A DNA stretch of 64,000 nt from Gammaproteobacteria bacterium. GTDB taxonomy: Bacteria; Pseudomonadota; Gammaproteobacteria; Nevskiales; Nevskiaceae. Numbering within the stretch: position 1 is the first letter of the stretch; each line of letters begins with the position of its first letter. This document shows, piece by piece, positions 59,530 to 64,000 of this stretch. Location: the NCBI GenBank assembly GCA_016182805.1, contig JACPFV010000011.1, positions 30,704 through 94,703 of the forward strand, read 5' to 3'. The notes below the pieces were generated by a model that was not told the DNA's origin, did no database searches, and saw only the letters and a list, made by a program, of their open reading frames with translations. The position numbers and the translations under genes are program-made.

Positions 59530-60899
59530 CAGCCGAGTTGCTTGCGCAGGTAGTTGAGGAAGTCGATGCGGGTGATGAGGCCGATGAAGCGGCCCCGGTC
59601 GGCGACCACGGCCACGTGGTCGCGCTGGAACACCGGCAGCAGCGCGGACACCGGCGCGTCCGGCGCGATGGTCTCGACCTCGCGCACCATGGCGGTGGCG
59701 ACGGCGTCCTGCAGCCTGCGCGGGTCGTCCTGCGTGTGCACCAGCAGGTCCGACTCGTCGAGGATGCCGACCACGCGGTCGTTCTCCATCACCGGCAGTT
59801 GCGACACGTCGTACAGCTTCATGCGCCGGTACGCCTGCATCAGCGTCTCGACCGGCCGCACGGTCACGGTCGAACCTTCCTGATAGCGGCGCACGATCAG
59901 GTCCGTGAGGTTGCCCTGGCGCGGGCGCTCGAGCAGGCCCTGCTCGAACATCCAGAAGTCGTTGTACATCTTCGACAGGTACTTGTTGCCGCTGTCGCAG
60001 ACGAAGCTGACCACGGTCTTCTTCCGCGTCTGCTCGCGGCAGTAGCGCAGGGCGGCGGCCAGCAGCGTGCCGCTGGACGAGCCGCCCAGCACGCCTTCCT
60101 TGGCCAGCAGTTCGCGCGCGGCGTGGAAGCTGTCCGCGTCCGCGATCTCGTAGGCCTGCTTCACGCGCGACAGGTCGCAGTTGGGCGGCACGAAGTCCTC
60201 GCCGATGCCCTCGACCAGCCAGCTGCCGGCCTCCTTCTGGATCCTGCCGGTGCGCACCACGTCCGCCAGCACCGAGCCCTTGGGGTCGGCCAGCACCATC
60301 TCCACCTGCGGCGCGACGCGGGCGAAGAAGCGCGACAGGCCGGTCAGGGTGCCGCCGGAGCCGACGCCGCAGACCACCGCGTCGACCTGGTGGCCGGTCT
60401 GCTGCCAGATCTCCGGGCCGGTCGTGGTTTCGTGGGCGAGGGGATTGGCCGGGTTGGCGAACTGGTTGACGTAGAAGCTGCCGGGGGTCTCGCGCGCCAG
60501 CCGCTCGGCGATGTCCTGGTAGTACTCCGGATGGCCCTTGCCAACGTCGGAGCGCGTGATGCGGATGTCGGCACCCATGGCCTTCAAGTGCAGGATTTTC
60601 TCCTGCGCCATCTTGTCCGGGATCACCAGGATCAGGCGGTAGCCTTTCTGCGCCGCGACCAGCGCCAGGCCCAGGCCGGTGTTGCCGGCAGTGGCCTCGA
60701 TCAGCGTGCCGCCCGGCGCGATCTGCCCGCCGCGCTCGGCGGCCTCGATCATCGACAGGCCGATGCGGTCCTTGATCGAGCCGGTGGGGTTCTGGTTTTC
60801 CAGCTTGAGGAACAGGCGGCAGGGGCCGGTGTCGAGGCGCTGCACCTCGACCAGCGGCGTGTTCCCGATCGTGCCGAGCACGGAGGTCTCGACCGGCAT
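59529..60899 (-). CDS. cbs: Cystathionine beta-synthase
   Basis: A 456-residue PLP enzyme joining serine and homocysteine to cystathionine. The catalytic core (1-330) has K43 in NPTGSIKDR, the substrate loop EATAGNTGLGLALVAAQKGY, the GVGSGGTLTG phosphate loop and GSSSGTLLAAAL. A C-terminal CBS-domain pair (about 335-456: QLPVMENDRVVGILDESDLL; VVADRGRFIGLITRIDFLNYL) is of the regulatory type. No N-terminal heme domain is present. The ATG at 60899 has GGAGGA upstream. It is transcribed divergently from orn and coupled to the gamma-lyase gene. Confidence 0.92.
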   Translation of the reverse strand: MPVETSVLGTIGNTPLVEVQRLDTGPCRLFLKLENQNPTGSIKDRIGLSMIEAAERGGQIAPGGTLIEATAGNTGLGLALVAAQKGYRLILVIPDKMAQEKILHLKAMGADIRITRSDVGKGHPEYYQDIAERLARETPGSFYVNQFANPANPLAHETTTGPEIWQQTGHQVDAVVCGVGSGGTLTGLSRFFARVAPQVEMVLADPKGSVLADVVRTGRIQKEAGSWLVEGIGEDFVPPNCDLSRVKQAYEIADADSFHAARELLAKEGVLGGSSSGTLLAAALRYCREQTRKKTVVSFVCDSGNKYLSKMYNDFWMFEQGLLERPRQGNLTDLIVRRYQEGSTVTVRPVETLMQAYRRMKLYDVSQLPVMENDRVVGILDESDLLVHTQDDPRRLQDAVATAMVREVETIAPDAPVSALLPVFQRDHVAVVADRGRFIGLITRIDFLNYLRKQLG

Positions 60900-60961
60900 T
60901 GTTCCTCCGACAGTCCGTTCAAGCGGCGCAGGATAGCACCGCGTCCTGATAACCTATCCGC

Positions 60962-61513
60962 ATGGCCGCCCACGAATCGAATCTCATCTGGATCGACCTG
61001 GAGATGACCGGCCTGGTGCCGGAGCGCCACCGCATCATCGAGATCGCGACGCTGGTTACAGACGCGCAGCTCAACCTGCTGGCGGAAGGGCCGGTGCTGG
61101 CGGTGCGCCAGCCGGAGGAGGAGCTGGCGGCGATGGACGAGTGGAACACGCGCCAGCACGGCAAGTCGGGGCTGACGCAGCGCGTGCGCGACAGCGACGT
61201 GTCGGAAGCCGAGGCCGAGAGCCGCACGCTGGAGTTCCTGGCGCAGTGGGTGCCGGCCGGCAAGTCGCCGATGTGCGGCAACTCCATCTGCCAGGACCGC
61301 CGCTTTCTCGCGCGCTGGATGCCGGCGCTGGAGCGCCACTTCCACTACCGCAACCTCGACGTCAGCACGCTCAAGGAGCTGTGCCTGCGCTGGGCGCCGC
61401 AGATCGCCAAGGGTTTTTCCAAGGAGTCCTCGCACCTGGCGCTGGACGACATCCGCGATTCGGTGAACGAGTTGAAGTACTACCGGCAGCACTTCATCCG
61501 CCTGCCGGCCTGA
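60962..61513 (+). CDS. orn: Oligoribonuclease
   Basis: A 183-residue DEDDh exonuclease that degrades short RNAs, including pGpG. The motif WIDLEMTGL carries the first Asp and Glu (D12, E14), [16 protein letters not shown] the second Asp, and the C-terminal [18 protein letters not shown] the final His and Asp. It is essential in many Gammaproteobacteria. In this c-di-GMP-rich window it also supplies the last step of c-di-GMP degradation, turning pGpG into GMP. It stands alone, divergent from cbs, and converges on the sensor kinase with a four-base gap. Confidence 0.96.
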   Translation: MAAHESNLIWIDLEMTGLVPERHRIIEIATLVTDAQLNLLAEGPVLAVRQPEEELAAMDEWNTRQHGKSGLTQRVRDSDVSEAEAESRTLEFLAQWVPAGKSPMCGNSICQDRRFLARWMPALERHFHYRNLDVSTLKELCLRWAPQIAKGFSKESSHLALDDIRDSVNELKYYRQHFIRLPA

Positions 61514-61517
61514 CCCG

Positions 61518-62849
61518 TCACGCCACCATCAGCTCGACCGTCACCCGCGCGCCGCCCATGGGCGAGCGGCCCAGCTCGACGCCGCCGTCGTAGGCGCGCG
61601 CGATTTCGTCCACCGCGGCCAGGCCGAGGCCTTGGCCGGGCACGCGCGAGTCGGCGCGGGCGCCGCGCGCGAGCAGCTTTTCCGCGTCGGGCGGAAAGCC
61701 GCGGCCGTCGTCCTCGACTTGCAGGCGGCAGCGGTCGGCCTGCTGGGTCGCGGTCAGCGTTACTTCCTGGTCGCACCACTTGGCGGCGTTGTCGAGCAGG
61801 TTGCCGAGCAGCTCGTAGAGATCGCCCTCGTCCACGCGCAGCCGCAGCGTGGGCGACACCGCCAGCGCGAAGCGGATCCGCTTGACCGAGTACACCTTCG
61901 ACAGGGCGGCGACGGTCTTTTCCGCCAGCGGCTTCACCGTCACCGGCTCGCCGAAGCGCCGGCGCCCGGCGGTGGCGGCCTTGCGCAGCTGGTGATCGGC
62001 GATGCTTTCCATGCGCCCGAGCTGCTCGCGCATCCGCTCGCGCGGCGCATCCGGCAGCCCCGGCTCCTCGCCGATGCCGCGCAGCGCCGCCAGCGGCGTC
62101 TTCAGGCTGTGCGCGAGGTCGTCGAGTGCGTTGCGATAGCGGGTTTGCCGGTTGCGCTCGTTCTGGATCATGGCGTTGAGCGCGTCGGTCAGCGGCGCCA
62201 GCTCGCTGGGGAAATCGCCGGCGATCTTTTCCGCCGCACCCTTTTCCACCTTGCCCAGCTCGTCGACGAGCCGGGTCAGCGGGCGCAGCAGGCGGCCGAG
62301 CAGCAAGAGCTGCGCCACCAGCAGCGTGGCGGCGGTCGCGGCCAGCCCGAAGCCGAGGGTCTGCCGGAAACCGGTCAGCAGCGCGCGGTAGGCGGCAGGG
62401 TCCTCGGCCACGGCAAAGGTGAAATAGGCCGCGCGGTCGCTGTCGTCGATCCAGCGCACGCCGAAGGCGAGCGTGAATCGCTCCGGGTCCGCCGCTTCGC
62501 GGAAGTGCCACCGCCCGACGTCGGGCGCGGCGGGCCGCGCCAATTCGCGCAGCAGCGAGGGCGAGGACCACAGGCGCCGGCCGTGCTCGTCGAAGATCGC
62601 CGCTTCCAGGCCGGAGCCGGGCTGGCGCAGCAAGGGGTCCGGCAGCTGGCCGTCCGGCATCGCGATCCGTCCGTCCGGATCGAACTCGGCCGCGCCCAGC
62701 AGCGCGTAGATCAGGCCGCGCAGCTTGTCCTGCTCGGTTTGCAGGGCGGCGTTGCGGAAGGCGCGCTCCAGCGCCGCCGCGGACAGCAGGATGAAGGCCG
62801 CCAGGACCACGGTGGCGGAAACGAGCAGACGGGTGCGCAGGGATTTCAT
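61518..62849 (-). CDS. Sensor histidine kinase (PhoQ-like)
   Basis: A 443-residue inner-membrane kinase. Helix 1 (about 8-28), a periplasmic domain of about 135 residues and helix 2 (about 165-188) precede HAMP and the core. The H-box is NALDDLAHSLKTPLAALRG, the PhoQ-like ALKTPLA pattern. The ATPase domain has LLGNLLDNAAKWC, DDGRGFPPDAEKLLARGAR and GQGLGLAAVDEI. The periplasmic part is acidic in places but I cannot assign a ligand; Mg2+ or antimicrobial peptides would be the PhoQ precedent. It follows the frameshifted regulator by 25 bases. If that regulator is really broken the kinase has lost its partner. Confidence 0.87.
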   Translation of the reverse strand: MKSLRTRLLVSATVVLAAFILLSAAALERAFRNAALQTEQDKLRGLIYALLGAAEFDPDGRIAMPDGQLPDPLLRQPGSGLEAAIFDEHGRRLWSSPSLLRELARPAAPDVGRWHFREAADPERFTLAFGVRWIDDSDRAAYFTFAVAEDPAAYRALLTGFRQTLGFGLAATAATLLVAQLLLLGRLLRPLTRLVDELGKVEKGAAEKIAGDFPSELAPLTDALNAMIQNERNRQTRYRNALDDLAHSLKTPLAALRGIGEEPGLPDAPRERMREQLGRMESIADHQLRKAATAGRRRFGEPVTVKPLAEKTVAALSKVYSVKRIRFALAVSPTLRLRVDEGDLYELLGNLLDNAAKWCDQEVTLTATQQADRCRLQVEDDGRGFPPDAEKLLARGARADSRVPGQGLGLAAVDEIARAYDGGVELGRSPMGGARVTVELMVA

Positions 62850-62874
62850 TTTTTTGGCCGCCGATTTCCGGCCG

Positions 62875-63553
62875 CTAGCTGCGCGGCAGGCTCCACCGAT
62901 ACCCCTGTCCGCGCAGCGTCTCGATCGGGTTGAGCATTCCCGCGGGGTCGAGCTTGGCGCGCAGGCGGCGGATGAAGACCTCGATCACGTTGCTGTCGCG
63001 CTCCTCGTCCTCGGCGTAGAGGTGTTCGGTCAGCTCGCCCTTGGAGATCACCTTGCCGGCGTGGCTCAGCAGGTACTCCAGCACGCGGTACTCGTAGGCG
63101 GTCAGCTCCACGGCGGCGCCGTTCAGCGTCACGCTGCGGGCGGAGGTGTCGAGCAGCACCGGCCCGGATTGCAGCGTCGGCTGCGCCCAGCCGGCGGCGC
63201 GGCGGATCAGGGCGCGCACGCGCGCGAGCAGTTCCTCCTTGTGGAACGGCTTCACCAGGTAGTCGTCGGCGCCGGCTTCGAGGCCCTCGACCTTGCTCTG
63301 CCAGCCGTCGCGCGCGGTGAGAATCAGGATGGGAAACGAGCGGCCTTTCCTGCGCGCCGCGCGGATGACCTCGATGCCGGGGGTCCCCGGCAGGCCGAGG
63401 TCGACGATGGCGAGGTCGGCCGGGGAACTCGGTGGCCAGGTAGCGGCCCCGATCGCCGTCGGCGGCCGTGTCGACCACGAATCCTTCGGCGGACAGAAAG
63501 CGGCCGATCTGCGCGCGCAATTCCGGGTCGTCTTCGATTACCAGAACGCGCAC
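62875..63553 (-). pseudogene. OmpR/PhoP-type response regulator with one-base frameshift
   Basis: Two frames together encode a complete OmpR-family regulator. The first 44 residues read MRVLVIEDDPELRAQIGRFL...RYLATEFP. At a run of four C (plus-strand G at 63422-63425) the frame breaks. In the next frame follows ADLAIVDLGLPG with the phosphoacceptor Asp, ILILTARDGWQSKVEGLEAG, DDYLVKPFHKEELL, then a winged-helix domain (LTAYEYRVLEYLLSHAGKVISKGEL; NVIEVFIRRLRAKLDP; ETLRGQGYRW). Removing one C restores a product of about 225 residues. The gene sits between the PepSY protein and the kinase, the usual order. The lesion may be a sequencing or assembly error in the C run. Confidence 0.85.
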
Positions 63554-63559
63554 GCGGGC

Positions 63560-63820
63560 TTATTCGTCGGCGATGTGGACGACGCGCACCTCGCCGTCCT
63601 TGAGCAGCTTGACGCGGTAGCCGCGCTCGGCCGGGCGCACGTCCAGCACGCGGCCGCCGTAGCGTTCCTGGGCGATGCGCGCGGCCTGGCGCGGGGTCAG
63701 ATGTTCGGCAGGGCCGTGGTGGCGCAGCTCCTGGCGCGGCTCGTCGCGCGGCGGGCGCGCCTGGGCGGGCTGCGCGAGCAGCCCGCCCAGGAGCACGACA
63801 GCCAGCAGGAATCCACGCAT
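63560..63820 (-). CDS. PepSY-like periplasmic protein
   Basis: An 86-residue exported protein. The signal peptide is at about 1-21 (LLAVVLLGGLLAQPAQA). After a basic, Pro-rich linker comes one PepSY-like unit: LTPRQAARIAQERYGGRVLDVRP followed by GYRVKLLKDGEVRVVHI, the helix and beta strands of that fold. Such small proteins are often found beside two-component genes and may inhibit proteases or sense envelope stress. It lies six bases before the response regulator and starts the operon. An AT-rich stretch (TTTATTGATTAG) upstream may contain the promoter. Confidence 0.82.
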   Translation of the reverse strand: MRGFLLAVVLLGGLLAQPAQARPPRDEPRQELRHHGPAEHLTPRQAARIAQERYGGRVLDVRPAERGYRVKLLKDGEVRVVHIADE

Positions 63821-63874
63821 CGCCTCAGTTTATTGATTAGTGGACGGCGGGCGCCACATCCAGTCTCTTCCAAT

Positions 63875-63924
63875 GTGAAATGAGTCTGAAGGCGGGGTCG
63901 CGTTTCCAGCGTGAAATGAGTCTG
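63875..63924. repeat. 14-bp direct repeats at a probable mobile-element end
   Basis: GTGAAATGAGTCTG occurs at 63875-63888 and 63911-63924, 36 bases apart, just before a truncated reading frame. Repeated blocks at the end resemble the multiple terminal repeats of IS21-like elements, but the other end lies beyond the window. Confidence 0.45.
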
Positions 63925-63955
63925 TAGCGGATCGGGGCCTGTTCATGATGGGCGG

Positions 63956-64000
63956 ATGCACGCCATCATGATTGACGAATCGCTCAAGACGATCGACCAG
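63956..64000 (+). CDS. Start of a probable transposase/integrase (cut by window end)
   Basis: Fifteen codons are visible (MHAIMIDESLKTIDQ), which resemble the first residues of DDE-type transposases that begin with a short helix before an HTH domain. The position 30 bases after the direct repeats supports an insertion sequence. Too little is present to name a family, and the frame may be coincidental. Confidence 0.35.
   Translation, partial: MHAIMIDESLKTIDQ

Noticed and set aside
63875..63924. Two short repeats as the beginning of a CRISPR array
   Set aside because: Only two 14-base units with a 22-base spacer, next to a transposase-like start; no further units and no cas genes.

Overview
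The window looks like a high-GC gammaproteobacterial chromosome. Hand-sampled lines are about 70-77% G+C over most of its length. The gene families point to Gammaproteobacteria: oligoribonuclease, a CGFS monothiol glutaredoxin, DUF1249/YqiB, divergent ppsA/ppsR, a 67-kDa-type SppA, and the order ffs-dnaX-ybaB-recR. A Nevskiales/Solimonadaceae- or Xanthomonadales-like lineage is my best guess; it is an inference, not something read directly. No tRNA, rRNA, prophage or CRISPR array was seen.

Layout. 1-5.6 kb: a lower-GC acyl-CoA catabolic operon (acyl-CoA dehydrogenase, saccharopine-dehydrogenase-like protein, acyl-CoA ligase, a gutted SDR, the start of a thiolase) with a divergent AraC regulator. 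5.6-9.1 kb: an unknown lipoprotein and an integral membrane protein, with a second AraC-type regulator opposite. 9.1-13.2 kb: crotonase, fatty acid hydroxylase, GST, thioredoxin reductase and AhpC, with an OxyR-like site. 13.3-19.8 kb: sppA, a frameshifted alpha/beta hydrolase, a glycerophosphodiesterase, a transsulfuration enzyme, nadC and argF. 19.8-28.2 kb: a PuuD-like membrane protein with a 31-residue miniprotein, an ELWxxDGT surface protein, grxD, a DJ-1 protein, isocitrate dehydrogenase fused to CBS domains, a MoCF protein, a diguanylate cyclase and a DMT transporter.

28.3-33.8 kb is a translationally coupled phosphorelay/c-di-GMP cluster: two single-domain receivers, REC-GGDEF-EAL and MASE1-CHASE-histidine kinase. 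It is followed on the other strand by ppsA plus a TrpB-fold protein that has lost its PLP residues, with ppsR divergent. 38.6-43.7 kb is a second signalling operon: PAS-PAS kinase, receiver, and a six-domain EAL protein. 43.9-50.3 kb is housekeeping: pgm, DUF1249, phosphomannomutase, 4.5S RNA, dnaX, ybaB, recR.

50.35-57.9 kb is the most interesting block. It is a tight five-gene operon of 7TM-PAS-GGDEF-EAL, TonB-dependent receptor, YfiR-family periplasmic protein, a kinase with a YfiN/CHASE8-like sensor, and REC-DUF3369. It reads as an envelope-to-cytoplasm pathway linking an outer-membrane receptor to phosphorelay and perhaps c-di-GMP output. 57.9-64 kb holds a pterin dehydratase, reverse transsulfuration genes (CBS, gamma-lyase), orn, a PhoPQ-like system whose regulator is frameshifted, a PepSY protein, and probably the edge of an insertion sequence.

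Three genes are broken in simple ways: an internal deletion plus 69-bp tandem duplication (SDR), a 23-bp tandem duplication (hydrolase), and one extra C in a C run (regulator). Recent mutation and assembly error are both possible for each. Four GGDEF and three EAL proteins sit within about 27 kb, and several carry substitutions at catalytic positions.
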